Origin: CAZKTO01 sp964555685
GTDB lineage: Bacteria; Chloroflexota; Dehalococcoidia; SHYB01
Assembly: GCA_964555685.1 (NCBI GenBank)
Contig: CAZKTO010000004.1
Location: forward strand, 1 to 64,000
Direction of reading: 5' to 3'
DNA length: 64,000 bases
In this document: positions 18,444 through 26,228 of the stretch, in pieces
Layout of the letters: each line of letters starts with the position of its first letter
Position numbering within the stretch: the stretch's first letter is position 1
The notes under the pieces: model-generated
Databases searched by the model: none
What the model was told of the DNA's origin: nothing
The model's input: the letters and a program-made list of their open reading frames with translations, nothing else
Program-made: the position numbers and the translations under genes

Positions 18444-19481
18444 ATGCCAACCAAAACCGCTGATAGAACCGGGACCACCCTCGACCGCCTCGGGCGGCCG
18501 CTGCACGACCTGCGCATCTCGGTCACGGACCGGTGCAACTTCCGCTGCACCTACTGCATGCCCGCCGAGGTCTACGGCGAGCGCTACGAGTTCCTCCCCA
18601 AGCGCGAGATCCTCACCTACGAGGAGATCGCCCGCGTCGCCCGGCTCTTCGTCCGGCTGGGCACGCGCAAGATCAGGCTCACGGGCGGTGAGCCCCTGGT
18701 CCGCGAGGGCCTCGAGCGCCTGGTCGCCCTGCTGGCGCCCATCGAGGGCCTGGAAGACCTGGCCGTGACCACCAACGGCTACCTCCTGGCCGCCAAGGCC
18801 CGCGCCCTCAAGGACGCCGGGCTCCAGCGCATCACGGTGAGCCTGGACACGCTGGACGACGCCATCTTCGGCCAGATGAACGGCCGCGGCTTCGGCGTCC
18901 AGCGCGTGCTGGAGGGGATCGAGGCGGCCCGGGAGGCGGGCATGACGCCCGTCAAGGTGGACGCCGTCGTCCAGCGGGGCGTCAACGATCACACCCTCGC
19001 CGGCCTGGCCCGCCACTTCAAGGGGACGGGCGTCATCGTCCGCTTCATCGAGTTCATGGACGTGGGCAACCTCAACGGCTGGCGCCTCGACCAGGTCGTC
19101 CCGTCAGCGGAGGTCGTGGCCCGCATCAACGCCGTCTTTCCCATCGAGCCCGCCGAGCCCAACTACTTCGGCGAGGTGGCCGAGCGCTGGCGCTACCGGG
19201 ACGGCTCGGGCGAGATCGGCGTCATCTCATCGGTGACGCAGCCCTTCTGCCATAGCTGCACGCGCGCGCGGCTTTCGCCCAAGGGCGAGGTCTACACCTG
19301 CCTCTTCGGTACCCAGGGGCGCGACGTGCGCGGGCCGCTGCGCGCTGGGGCCTCGGACGACGACCTGCTCTCGCTCCTCTCCGGCGTCTGGGCCGCCCGG
19401 ACCGACCGCTACTCCGAAATCCGCGCCTCCCTCACGCGGCCCGCCGGCAAGAAGATCGAGATGTACCAGATCGGCGGGTAG
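18444..19481 (+). CDS. moaA: GTP 3',8-cyclase MoaA
   Basis: MoaA is the radical-SAM enzyme of the first molybdopterin step. The 345-residue protein has the N-terminal cluster motif CNFRCTYC (Cys31, 35, 38), the GGEP motif (LTGGEPLVREG), the C-terminal second cluster CHSCTRARLSPKGEVYTCLF, and ends in Gly-Gly (QIGG) as required for activity. ATG 18444 gives the standard length. A MoaC domain is encoded nearby at 20865, so cofactor genes are loosely grouped. Confidence 0.95.
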   Translation: MPTKTADRTGTTLDRLGRPLHDLRISVTDRCNFRCTYCMPAEVYGERYEFLPKREILTYEEIARVARLFVRLGTRKIRLTGGEPLVREGLERLVALLAPIEGLEDLAVTTNGYLLAAKARALKDAGLQRITVSLDTLDDAIFGQMNGRGFGVQRVLEGIEAAREAGMTPVKVDAVVQRGVNDHTLAGLARHFKGTGVIVRFIEFMDVGNLNGWRLDQVVPSAEVVARINAVFPIEPAEPNYFGEVAERWRYRDGSGEIGVISSVTQPFCHSCTRARLSPKGEVYTCLFGTQGRDVRGPLRAGASDDDLLSLLSGVWAARTDRYSEIRASLTRPAGKKIEMYQIGG

Positions 19482-19509
19482 CCGGGTGGTGAGGCGACCT
19501 GCGGATTCA

Positions 19510-19543
19510 CCCCTTCCCTGTAGGGAAGGGGCCGGGGGTTAGG
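19510..19543. repeat. Half copy of repeat family A
   Basis: Only the second hairpin and the terminal GGGGTTAGG of family A are present. It lies 28 bases after the moaA stop and directly before the duplicated rdgB fragment at 19555. Confidence 0.7.
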
Positions 19544-19554
19544 TCATCGGCAGC

Positions 19555-19592
19555 AAACTCCTCATCGCCACCACGAACAAAGGCAAGCTCCG
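19555..19592 (+). pseudogene. Duplicated 5' fragment of rdgB
   Basis: These 38 bases match the start of the real gene at 19689-19726 with only two differences. The frame would read KLLIATTNKGKLR. The intervening 96 bases hold a family C repeat. The duplicate lacks an in-frame ATG here, and its frame is broken by the repeat. Confidence 0.85.
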
Positions 19593-19601
19593 CCCCCTTT
19601 G

Positions 19602-19673
19602 TGTCATTGCGAGGAGTCCCGATGCAATCGGGACAGAGCCTGCCCCGAGTCTTTCCGAGGGGTGGCAATCTCG
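19602..19673. repeat. Palindromic repeat family C (in rdgB 5' region)
   Basis: The element runs from GTCATTGCGAGGAGTCCC to GGTGGCAATCTC, the two ends being complementary in the family pattern GTCATTGCGAG...GCAATCTC. It separates the two copies of the rdgB start. Other copies are at 34474, 34848, 57455 and 60984. Confidence 0.8.
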
Positions 19674-19682
19674 GCCGTCGTC

Positions 19683-20300
19683 ATGCTGAAACTTCTCATC
19701 GCCACCACCAACAAAGGCAAGCTCCGTGAGTACGCCGAGATGGCGCGGGGCCTCCCCGTCGAGCCCGTCACCCTCGCCGAGGCCGGCATCGAGGCGGACG
19801 TGGAGGAGACGGGCGCCACCATCGCCGAGAACGCCGTGCTCAAGGCCCGCGAGTACGCCCGCCGCTCGGGGATGCTTACCCTGGCCGACGACTCGGGCCT
19901 CGAGGTCGACGCCCTGGGCGGCGAGCCCGGCCCCCGCTCGGCCCGCTACGCCGGCGAGGGCGCCTCCGACGAGGAGCGCGTCCGCTATCTGCTTCAACAG
20001 CTCGCGGGCGTGCCCGAGGGGCGGCGAGGGGCCCGCTTCCGCTGCGTCATCGCCGTCGCCACGCCCGATCTCGAGGTGCGGACCAGCGAGGGCACCTGCG
20101 AGGGCGTGATCGCCCGCGAGCCACGGGGCCAGGGCGGCTTCGGCTACGACCCCGTCTTCTTCCTCCCCGAGCTGGGGCGGCACATGGCCGAGTTCCCCCT
20201 GGACGAGAAGAACCGCATCAGCCACCGGGGCCGGGCTATGGCCGGCGCGCGGGCGATTGTCGCGGAGTTGGCGAAGCGCCAAGATCGACTTGTACGCTAG
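19683..20300 (+). CDS. rdgB: XTP/dITP diphosphatase (RdgB/HAM1)
   Basis: The 205-residue enzyme hydrolyses non-canonical purine triphosphates such as dITP and XTP. It starts MLKLLIATTNKGKLREYAEM and shows TGATIAENAVLKAREYA, LADDSGLEVDALGGEPGPRS, GFGYDPVFFLPE and ISHRGRAM. The family normally begins within a few residues of the LLIATTN strand, so ATG 19683 fits. The upstream region has been remodelled by a repeat insertion, and no good ribosome site remains. RNase H-MoaC follows by 24 bases. Confidence 0.93.
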   Translation: MLKLLIATTNKGKLREYAEMARGLPVEPVTLAEAGIEADVEETGATIAENAVLKAREYARRSGMLTLADDSGLEVDALGGEPGPRSARYAGEGASDEERVRYLLQQLAGVPEGRRGARFRCVIAVATPDLEVRTSEGTCEGVIAREPRGQGGFGYDPVFFLPELGRHMAEFPLDEKNRISHRGRAMAGARAIVAELAKRQDRLVR

Positions 20301-20324
20301 CCAGGGCAGACGTAACCTGAAGCT

Positions 20325-21323
20325 ATGATCGAGATCTACACGGACGGGGCGTGCCTCAATAACCCCAAGGGCCCCGGCGGCTGGGCGGCCATCGTCATCG
20401 AGGACAGACGCCGGACCGCCTACTCCGGCGGGCCCATCCAGGGGACGACGAACCAGCGCATGGAGGTCCAGGCCGCCATCGAGGGGCTCTCGCGCACGGC
20501 CCCGGGCTCGCTTGTGACCGTCTACAGCGATAGCGAGTACCTAGTCAACACCATGACCAAGGGCTGGAAGCGGCGCGTCAACCTCGACCTGTGGGCCAAG
20601 CTCGATGCGCTGGTGGCCGAGCGCCAGGCCGGCTTCCAGTGGGTCAAAGGCCACGACGGTCACCCCGTCCAGGAGGAGGCCGACCGCCTGGCCACCAGCC
20701 GCGCCGCCGGCAGGGGCGCCGCCAACCCCGACGCGTCGGGGTCCCTTGGCTCGAGCGAGCACGCTTCGCCTGCCGATGCTGCGCGGGGCTCGCATCGACC
20801 TCACCCCACCCCGACAGGCCGGGGCTCCGCCGCGGCTGGCGCAGGACGCCCCGCCCTCTCCCACGTGGACGAGCAGGGCCGCGCCCGTATGGTCGACATC
20901 TCCGCCAAGGCCGATAGCGAGCGCGTCGCCATCGCCAAGGGGCGCGTCGTCATGGCCCCCGAGACGCTGGCCCTCATCCGGTCGGGCAAAACGGCCAAGG
21001 GCGACGTCCTGGCCGTCGCGCGCGTGGCTGGCGTCATGGGCGCCAAGCGCACCCCAGACCTCATCCCCCTCTGCCACCCGCTGCTCCTGACCGGCATCGC
21101 CGTCGACTTCGCGTTCGACGAGGCCCAAAGCGCCATCGAGATCACGGCTACGGTCAGGACCACGGGCAAGACGGGCGTGGAGATGGAGGCGATGACCGCC
21201 GTTTTGGTCAGCGCCCTGACTATCTACGACATGGCCAAGGCCGCCGACCGCCGCATGCGCATCGAGGCCGTGCGCCTGGTGCGCAAGAGCGGCGGCAAGA
21301 GCGGCGAGATCGTGCTGGAGTAG
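20325..21323 (+). CDS. Fused ribonuclease HI - MoaC (cyclic pyranopterin monophosphate synthase)
   Basis: The 332-residue frame encodes two unrelated enzymes. Residues 1-125 are RNase HI with catalytic acids Asp7 (YTDGAC), Glu47 (MEVQAAIEGL), Asp69 (YSDSEYL) and Asp120 (EEADRLA); the basic handle is missing, as in short RNases HI. Residues 177-332 are MoaC, second step of molybdopterin synthesis, with KRTPDLIPLCHPLLLTG and KTGVEMEAMTAVLVSALTIYDM. The 50-residue linker (20700-20852) is low-complexity and contains a perfect palindrome at 20726-20741 and a second GC hairpin near 20807. MoaC might also start internally at GTG 20865 or ATG 20889. Confidence 0.9.
   Translation: MIEIYTDGACLNNPKGPGGWAAIVIEDRRRTAYSGGPIQGTTNQRMEVQAAIEGLSRTAPGSLVTVYSDSEYLVNTMTKGWKRRVNLDLWAKLDALVAERQAGFQWVKGHDGHPVQEEADRLATSRAAGRGAANPDASGSLGSSEHASPADAARGSHRPHPTPTGRGSAAAGAGRPALSHVDEQGRARMVDISAKADSERVAIAKGRVVMAPETLALIRSGKTAKGDVLAVARVAGVMGAKRTPDLIPLCHPLLLTGIAVDFAFDEAQSAIEITATVRTTGKTGVEMEAMTAVLVSALTIYDMAKAADRRMRIEAVRLVRKSGGKSGEIVLE
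20726..20741. repeat. 16-base palindrome inside the RNase H-MoaC linker
   Basis: CCCCGACGCGTCGGGG is fully palindromic and belongs to the CCCCGAC-NN-GTCGGGG group. A related CCCCGACAGGCCGGGG follows near 20807. Both are in frame within the fused gene. Confidence 0.8.
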
Positions 21324-21328
21324 CCGGC

Positions 21329-21484
21329 GTGCCGGCGCGGCTGCGGATGTGGCTGTCGCTCGCCGCCGCGTGGGGCGCGGCCCTGGCCGCCCTCTACCTG
21401 CACCCGGCGCTCTGGGCCCTCTTCGCGCTGGTGCTCGGCGCCCTCGTCTACGAGCGGGCCCGCGCCTGGGGGTCCGGCCGCTAG
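21329..21484 (+). CDS. Small predicted membrane protein, 51 aa
   Basis: A GTG at 21329, five bases after the MoaC stop, opens a frame with two hydrophobic stretches: LSLAAAWGAALAALYL and ALWALFALVLGALVY, ending in ERARAWGSGR. This looks like a two-helix hairpin membrane peptide. No clear ribosome site is seen; translation could be coupled to the upstream gene. The function is unknown and the gene may be a chance frame. Confidence 0.45.
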   Translation: MPARLRMWLSLAAAWGAALAALYLHPALWALFALVLGALVYERARAWGSGR

Positions 21485-21488
21485 TGGC

Positions 21489-21899
21489 TCAGAACGAGTA
21501 CTTCTTCCCCCGCTGCCGCTGCTCGTCCAGCAGGGCCGCCAGCTCCCGGACGGCGTGGTGGGCGTACGGGATATAGTCCTCGGGTGGCATCTCCACGCGC
21601 TTCACCGAATCGTCCCGCGTCAGCCCCATATCGAACCCTGCGCCCGGCGCCTGCACCTTCAGCGAGAACTCGTACATCTCCCCGTCCGGGCAGACGACGA
21701 TGCAGCCCCGGTCCGCCTTCTGCGCGCCCCCGGGCTCCGCCTCGATGGCCCGCACCTCGGTGCTGCCCAGGAAATAGGGGAAGGGCGCCAGCTCCTGGGC
21801 CATGGCCACGACGATCTCGTGCAGCTCCGCGGCCAGTCGCTGCACGCTCTCCTGTGCCCGCCGCACCTGGGCCTGCGGGTTGAACTCCTGCTCCGGCAT
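21489..21899 (-). CDS. Unknown soluble protein, 136 aa
   Basis: Starting at ATG 21899 the protein reads MPEQEFNPQAQVRRAQESVQ, a helical N-terminus, then a probable beta-rich core with GCIVVCPDGEMYEFSLK and DMGLTRDDSVKRVEMPPEDY, and a helical end HHAVRELAALLDEQRQRGKK. I do not recognise the family. The longer opening to 22085 overlaps the csoR promoter and is not used. It is convergent with the small membrane gene and divergent from csoR. Confidence 0.7.
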   Translation of the reverse strand: MPEQEFNPQAQVRRAQESVQRLAAELHEIVVAMAQELAPFPYFLGSTEVRAIEAEPGGAQKADRGCIVVCPDGEMYEFSLKVQAPGAGFDMGLTRDDSVKRVEMPPEDYIPYAHHAVRELAALLDEQRQRGKKYSF

Positions 21900-21974
21900 C
21901 GGGTCGCTCCTGCGCAATGCGCGACGCTGAGAGGATGCACCGAGCATTATACCCAGACGCGCCTGCGGGCGCCC

Positions 21975-22003
21975 TTGACGCCCGCCCGGCCCCTGCGTAC
22001 GAT
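21975..22003 (+). promoter_or_regulatory. Promoter of the copper operon
   Basis: TTGACG (21975-21980), a 17-base spacer and TACGAT (21998-22003) form a good sigma-70-type promoter. The predicted transcript start is about 22010, directly beside the candidate CsoR operator. Confidence 0.8.
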
Positions 22004-22011
22004 AGGGCCGC

Positions 22012-22030
22012 AACCCCCACCCAGGGGGTA
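22012..22030. promoter_or_regulatory. Candidate CsoR operator
   Basis: AACCCCC-ACCCA-GGGGGTA is a G-tract inverted repeat of the kind bound by CsoR-family repressors. It overlaps the expected start of transcription and precedes the csoR ribosome site AAGGAGG. This supports autoregulation released by Cu(I). Confidence 0.6.
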
Positions 22031-22047
22031 GGGGTAAGGAGGATGCC

Positions 22048-22314
22048 ATGCGGAGCGACGTCCGGTCCCAAGCCCTCAAGCGCATGGCCTACATCGAAGG
22101 CCACCTGGCCGGCGTGCGGAGGATGGTCGAGGACGACCGCTACTGCGTGGACGTCCTCAAGCAGACCCACGCCATCCGCCGCGCCATCGAGAGGCTCGAG
22201 GCCATGCTGCTGGAGTCCCATCTCGAGACCTGCGTCGTCGACGGCATCAAGGATGGCCGCGAGCGCCAGATCGTCGACGAGCTGCGGGAGCTCTACGGCG
22301 TCGGCGGCCGGTAG
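22048..22314 (+). CDS. csoR: Copper-sensing repressor, CsoR/RcnR family
   Basis: The 88-residue all-helical protein carries the family Cys-His-Cys copper triad: Cys in DRYCVDVLKQ near residue 36, His and Cys in ESHLETCV near 61 and 65. Apo-CsoR binds DNA and metal binding releases it. It has a strong ribosome site and its own promoter and operator. The copper ATPase follows 187 bases later, separated by a family B element, so the operon may have been split by the insertion. Confidence 0.9.
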   Translation: MRSDVRSQALKRMAYIEGHLAGVRRMVEDDRYCVDVLKQTHAIRRAIERLEAMLLESHLETCVVDGIKDGRERQIVDELRELYGVGGR

Positions 22315-22352
22315 AAGGGGTGGCCCAGGTCCTTGTTCCTCGAAACTTGTTC

Positions 22353-22500
22353 CCAGAACCTATTGCAAAACGAGTCGGTGAGCCCAATCGCTGTCACCCT
22401 GAGCCCGTCCCCGGGCGAAGGGTCTGGGGTGGGGAACCTCCCCCAAGCCCCAGATTCTTCGCCTAACGGCTCAGAATGACACTTTTGCAACCAGCACTAG
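22353..22500. mobile_element. MITE-like family B element between csoR and copA
   Basis: The 148-base element has imperfect terminal inverted repeats, CCAGAACCTATTGCAAAA at the left and TTTTGCAACCAGCACTAG at the right. The inner hairpin spans 22392-22481 (TGTCACC to GAATGACA). Its right end stops one base before the copA ATG. Confidence 0.75.
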
Positions 22501-22501
22501 C

Positions 22502-24667
22502 ATGATGAAGGCGCATCCCTCGGTAGCTGCCCCGGCCTCTGGAAGCGGGTCCGGAAGAGCGAAGGACCCGATCTGCGGGATGATCATCGAGAGGTCCACC
22601 GCGCTGACGGCCGAGCGGAGCGGGCGTACCTACTACTTCTGCGCCCCCAGCTGCCTCCGCACCTTCGAGTCTCCCGAACGGGAGCTGAAGGCGATGCGTA
22701 CTCGAGTCACGATCGCGTTGGCGGGCGTTCTTGCGATCGCGATCATGCGGGCTGCTGCTTTCATCGCGCTCGCGGCCGGCGCCACCATCGTCACGTGGGT
22801 GCCGATCCCTGCGTTGCCATGGCTCACCTGGGGCCGGTGGCTGTTCATCCTGGTTACCCCTGTGCAGTTCATTGGCGGTTGGTCCTTTTACAAAGGGGCC
22901 TGGACAGCGATCCAGACCCGCAACATCAACATGGACTTCCTGATCGCCCTGGGCACGACGACGGCCTACCTGTACAGCGTAGCGGTGGTCTTTTTCCCCG
23001 GCGTGCTCCCCGTTGACATCGAGGAGCGAGACGTCTACTTCGAAGTCTCCGCGGTAATCATCGCCTTCGTGCTGCTTGGCAAGTATATGGAGGAGGCGAT
23101 CAAGAAACGCTCCTCTGCCGCGGTCCGGAAGCTCATGGATCTGCGCCCGGCAACGGCACACGTCATCCGCGATGGCGTGGAGGTGGAGATCCCGGCCGAA
23201 GCGATCATGGTGGACGAGGTCGTGGTGGTGCGGCCAGGGGAGAAGATCCCGACCGATGGCGCGGTCGTCGAGGGCAGCTCGGCTGCGGACGAGTCGATGC
23301 TCACCGGGGAGTCGATGCCAGTGGAGAAGGGGGTCGGCGCGCTGGTCATCGGTGGCACGTTGAACCAGACTGGCCTCCTGCGTTTCCGGGCGACGCGCGT
23401 GGGCGCCGAAACCGCGCTCGCGCAGATCATCAAGCTGGTGGAGGAGGCGCAGGCCAGCACGGCGCAGGTGCAGCGCCTTGCGGACCGGGTTTCGAGCTAC
23501 TTCGTCCCGGCGGTGGTCGCGATTGCTGTGCTCTCGTTCGGAGGATGGTGGAGCGCCGACGAGTTTCCGAAGGGATTGCTCGCGTTCATCGCGGTCTTGA
23601 TCATCGCCTGCCCGTGCGCGCTTGGCATCGCCACGCCCGCCGCCCTCATGGTCGGCGTCGGCAAAGCAGCGGAGGCCGGTATTCTGATTCGGGGCGCGGA
23701 GGTCCTGGAGCGCGCGCAGAAGCTCACAACGATCGTCTTCGACAAGACCGGGACGCTCACTCGCGGTCAGCCTGCCGTGACCGACGTGCGGCCACTGGCT
23801 GAGTGGTCCGAGCCGGAACTTCTTCGCTTCGCCGCTGCCGTCGAAGCGGGCTCGGAGCATCCCCTGGCGCGCGCGATGGTGGGCGCAGCGACACTCCGTG
23901 GTCTGGAGCTTCCGGCTGTCACGCAGTTCGAGGCGATTCCGGGGCACGGCATCCGCGGCCAGGTAGCGGGACATGCTGTCATCCTGGGGAATCGCCGCCT
24001 GCTGGCGAGGGAGAGGATCGATGCCTCGCCCGCCGAAGAAGCGATGGCCGGCCTCGAGGGGCAGGGGAAGACCGCGATGCTGGTCACGGTGGATGGAAGG
24101 CTCGCAGGCATCATCGCCGTGGCGGATACCATCAAACCAGAGGCGCAGGAAGCGCTGGCAGCACTGCGACGCGACCGCATAACCCTCATCCTCCTCACCG
24201 GTGACAACCCCCGAACGGCGCACGCGATCGCGCGGGAGCTGGGGATTGACCGCGTCATCGCGGAGGTGCTGCCCGCCGACAAGGCGGAGGTTATCCGCAA
24301 ACTGCAGCAGCAGGGCGAGGTGGTGGGCATGGTCGGCGACGGTGTGAACGACGCCCCCGCATTGGCGACTGCGGACATCGGAATCGCGATCGGCTCTGGG
24401 TCCGATGTCGCGAAGGAGACCGGCGGCATCATTCTGATCAAGGACGACGTCCGGGACGTGCCCACGAGCATTCGCATCTCGCGGGCGACGATGCGCAAGA
24501 TCAAACAGAACCTGTTCTGGGCGTTGGCCTACAACACAGCGGCGATCCCGATCGCGGCCGTCGGACTCCTGAACCCGATCATCGCCGCCGCGGCCATGGC
24601 GCTGAGCTCACTATCCGTCGTCGTCAACTCTGCCCTCCTCAAGCGGGCAAAGCTCTCCGATCACTGA
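22502..24667 (+). CDS. copA: Copper-translocating P-type ATPase with N-terminal YHS domain
   Basis: This 721-residue P1B-type ATPase exports copper. Residues 20-60 form a YHS/TRASH-like metal domain (KDPICGM, YYFCAPSCLRTF) in place of the usual HMA domain. Then follow membrane helices, the actuator TGES near 268, the transport motif ACPCALG near 369, the phosphorylation motif DKTGTLT near 414, SEHPLARAM, and the hinge GDGVNDAP. The CPC motif fits Cu(I). The ATG at 22502 has no ribosome site because a repeat end abuts it. Confidence 0.93.
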   Translation: MMKAHPSVAAPASGSGSGRAKDPICGMIIERSTALTAERSGRTYYFCAPSCLRTFESPERELKAMRTRVTIALAGVLAIAIMRAAAFIALAAGATIVTWVPIPALPWLTWGRWLFILVTPVQFIGGWSFYKGAWTAIQTRNINMDFLIALGTTTAYLYSVAVVFFPGVLPVDIEERDVYFEVSAVIIAFVLLGKYMEEAIKKRSSAAVRKLMDLRPATAHVIRDGVEVEIPAEAIMVDEVVVVRPGEKIPTDGAVVEGSSAADESMLTGESMPVEKGVGALVIGGTLNQTGLLRFRATRVGAETALAQIIKLVEEAQASTAQVQRLADRVSSYFVPAVVAIAVLSFGGWWSADEFPKGLLAFIAVLIIACPCALGIATPAALMVGVGKAAEAGILIRGAEVLERAQKLTTIVFDKTGTLTRGQPAVTDVRPLAEWSEPELLRFAAAVEAGSEHPLARAMVGAATLRGLELPAVTQFEAIPGHGIRGQVAGHAVILGNRRLLARERIDASPAEEAMAGLEGQGKTAMLVTVDGRLAGIIAVADTIKPEAQEALAALRRDRITLILLTGDNPRTAHAIARELGIDRVIAEVLPADKAEVIRKLQQQGEVVGMVGDGVNDAPALATADIGIAIGSGSDVAKETGGIILIKDDVRDVPTSIRISRATMRKIKQNLFWALAYNTAAIPIAAVGLLNPIIAAAAMALSSLSVVVNSALLKRAKLSDH

Positions 24668-24833
24668 CATTTCGAGCGATGCTCACGGAACCTGCACGCC
24701 CGCAAAGGAGCCGCATATACCTCTTTCACGCCCAGAGGCCAGGATTGTGATAGCTGAACGATCATGGCCGGCGTGGTGTGAGGGTGAGGGTAGCTGGGTC
24801 TCGGATCGGCGTTTGGCGGACGAGGAGGACGCG

Positions 24834-25061
24834 ATGCATATGCGCGGACACGGCGAACATGGCGCAAGGCGGAGCTGGCTGCGTGCGGGGCTGGCCGCAG
24901 TGATCGTGGCGGGGCTGGTCGTGGCCGTCGCGCTCGGCGTCTCCCCATGGATTCTCGCCATCGGCGCAATGGCCCTGATGCATCTCTTCATGCACATGCC
25001 CGGCGGCCATCGGCATGGCGGCGGCCACGATGGGCAGACCACACGGCATCGAGGCTGCTAA
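24834..25061 (+). CDS. His-rich small membrane protein in the copper cluster
   Basis: The ATG at 24834 follows GAGGAGG. The 75-residue protein has His-rich ends (MHMRGHGEHGARR and MHMPGGHRHGGGHDG) flanking hydrophobic segments (AAVIVAGLVVAVALGV and PWILAIGAMALMHLFM). I infer a two-helix membrane peptide that binds metal, and the context suggests copper. DUF2933-like proteins look similar, but I am not sure of the family. Confidence 0.75.
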   Translation: MHMRGHGEHGARRSWLRAGLAAVIVAGLVVAVALGVSPWILAIGAMALMHLFMHMPGGHRHGGGHDGQTTRHRGC

Positions 25062-25082
25062 ATCGTTCACAGGAGGAATGAC

Positions 25083-25253
25083 ATGGCGTTCTGGTCGAAG
25101 CAGAAGGTGAAGGACCCGGTGTGCGACATGGAGGTCGACCCGAAGAAAGCCGCGGGCAGTCATGAGCACGGCGGCAAGACCTACTACTTTTGCAGCGTTG
25201 GCTGCAAGAACAACTTCGCCAAGGAGCCGGAAAAGTACCTGAAGGCGAAGTAG
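25083..25253 (+). CDS. YHS-domain metal-binding protein, 56 aa
   Basis: A short gene with an AGGAGG ribosome site encodes MAFWSKQKVKDPVCDMEVDP, then KTYYFCSVGCKNNFAKEPEK. The pattern of Cys near residues 14, 37 and 41 is the YHS fold. It closely resembles the N-terminal domain of the CopA ATPase in the same cluster and could act as a soluble copper carrier or scavenger. That role is inference from context. Confidence 0.88.
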   Translation: MAFWSKQKVKDPVCDMEVDPKKAAGSHEHGGKTYYFCSVGCKNNFAKEPEKYLKAK

Positions 25254-25278
25254 CCGCCCCGTGAGGAAAGGAGAATCC

Positions 25279-25704
25279 ATGGCGACGATCCTCGTCCCCC
25301 TGGACGGCTCAGCGATCGCGGAGCGCGTGGTCGGCTTCCTCCAGCGCATGGTCGAAGCCGGAGACACGCTCCATTTCTTGACGGTCGAGGAGTTCTTGCC
25401 CCCGCCAAAGGAGCCAGGACGGATCGATTCCTTCCATGAGGGGCGGATGCAGGCGCTTCAACGCTACTGCGTGCCCCTGCTGGCGAGGGGCATCAAGGCC
25501 CAGGCGGTTCTCCGCTACGGAAACCCTGGGGACACGATCCTCAAGTATGCCGACGAGGTCGGTGCCGGCACCATCCTCATCAGCAGCCACGGACGGACCG
25601 GCTTGCAGAAGGCCCTCTATGGGAGCGTTGCGGGCAAGGTGCTGGCACATTTCCGCGGCGAAGTGATTCTTGTTCGTCCGCGCCGCGAGGCGTTGCAGCC
25701 ATGA
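25279..25704 (+). CDS. Universal stress protein (UspA family)
   Basis: The 141-residue protein starts MATILVPLDGSAIAERVVGF after AAAGGAGA. It ends with the nucleotide-binding loop ISSHGRTGLQKALYGSVAGK and VILVRPRRE. Usp proteins bind ATP in many cases and respond to stress. It closes the copper island on the coding strand, 25 bases after the YHS gene, and overlaps a truncated downstream gene by four bases. Confidence 0.9.
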   Translation: MATILVPLDGSAIAERVVGFLQRMVEAGDTLHFLTVEEFLPPPKEPGRIDSFHEGRMQALQRYCVPLLARGIKAQAVLRYGNPGDTILKYADEVGAGTILISSHGRTGLQKALYGSVAGKVLAHFRGEVILVRPRREALQP

Positions 25705-25799
25705 CCCACGCTCCAGTCGATAGATCCGCGAGGCCCAGGAAACGGGGATTGCTGCTCCTGCTGTCGGCAGTCCCCCTTGTCGTGGCCGCGTCTCCATCA
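25701..25799 (+). pseudogene. Truncated secreted-protein gene (N-terminal signal only)
   Basis: An ATG overlapping the usp stop opens MTHAPVDRSARPRKRG followed by LLLLLSAVPLVVAASPSP, a clear signal peptide. After about 33 codons the frame runs into antisense of the convergent SnoaL-like gene with no further homology. This looks like the 5' end of a lost copper-island gene, cut at the island's right border. Confidence 0.6.
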
Positions 25800-26228
25800 C
25801 CCCGCCAGCCCCTCCCTCACGTCCGGACCCGCGCAGGCCTCCGAGAGGCACGAGACGCTATCGATGTACTCCCGCCAGTAGACGATCTTGCCGTTGCGCA
25901 CGCGCGCCACGATGGCGTCGTCGGCCTGGCTCACCTCCCCCGACTCTCGGTTCACGTCCGACCAGCGCCACTCCACCGCCGCGCTCTCCCTATCGATGAC
26001 GATGCGCCGAATCCGTACCCGCGTGTCGCGGAACTGGGCGAAGTACTCCAGGGCCGCCCGCCGCACCTGCTCGCGGCTCGCCAGGCGCACCCTCGGCACG
26101 ATGAACTGGCATCGGGCCGCGAAGGCCCCGGCGATGGCCTCGGCGTCGCCGCGAGCCCACGCCCTCGCCTGGGCGCGCACCAGGGCGCGCAGTCCGTCGG
26201 AGTCCATTCGTCGCGCAGGCATCGTCAC
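25797..26228 (-). CDS. SnoaL-like/NTF2-fold protein
   Basis: The 143-residue protein has the NTF2-like pattern: an N-terminal helix (LRALVRAQARAWARGDAEAI), FAARCQFIVPRVRLASREQV, strands around VRIRRIVIDRESAAVEWRWS, and the closing VARVRNGKIVYWREYIDS. Members are steroid isomerase-like enzymes, hydrolases or small-molecule binders; the role here is unknown. Its ATG overlaps the stop of the upstream SDR gene by four bases, so the pair is coupled. Confidence 0.85.
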   Translation of the reverse strand: MTMPARRMDSDGLRALVRAQARAWARGDAEAIAGAFAARCQFIVPRVRLASREQVRRAALEYFAQFRDTRVRIRRIVIDRESAAVEWRWSDVNRESGEVSQADDAIVARVRNGKIVYWREYIDSVSCLSEACAGPDVREGLAG

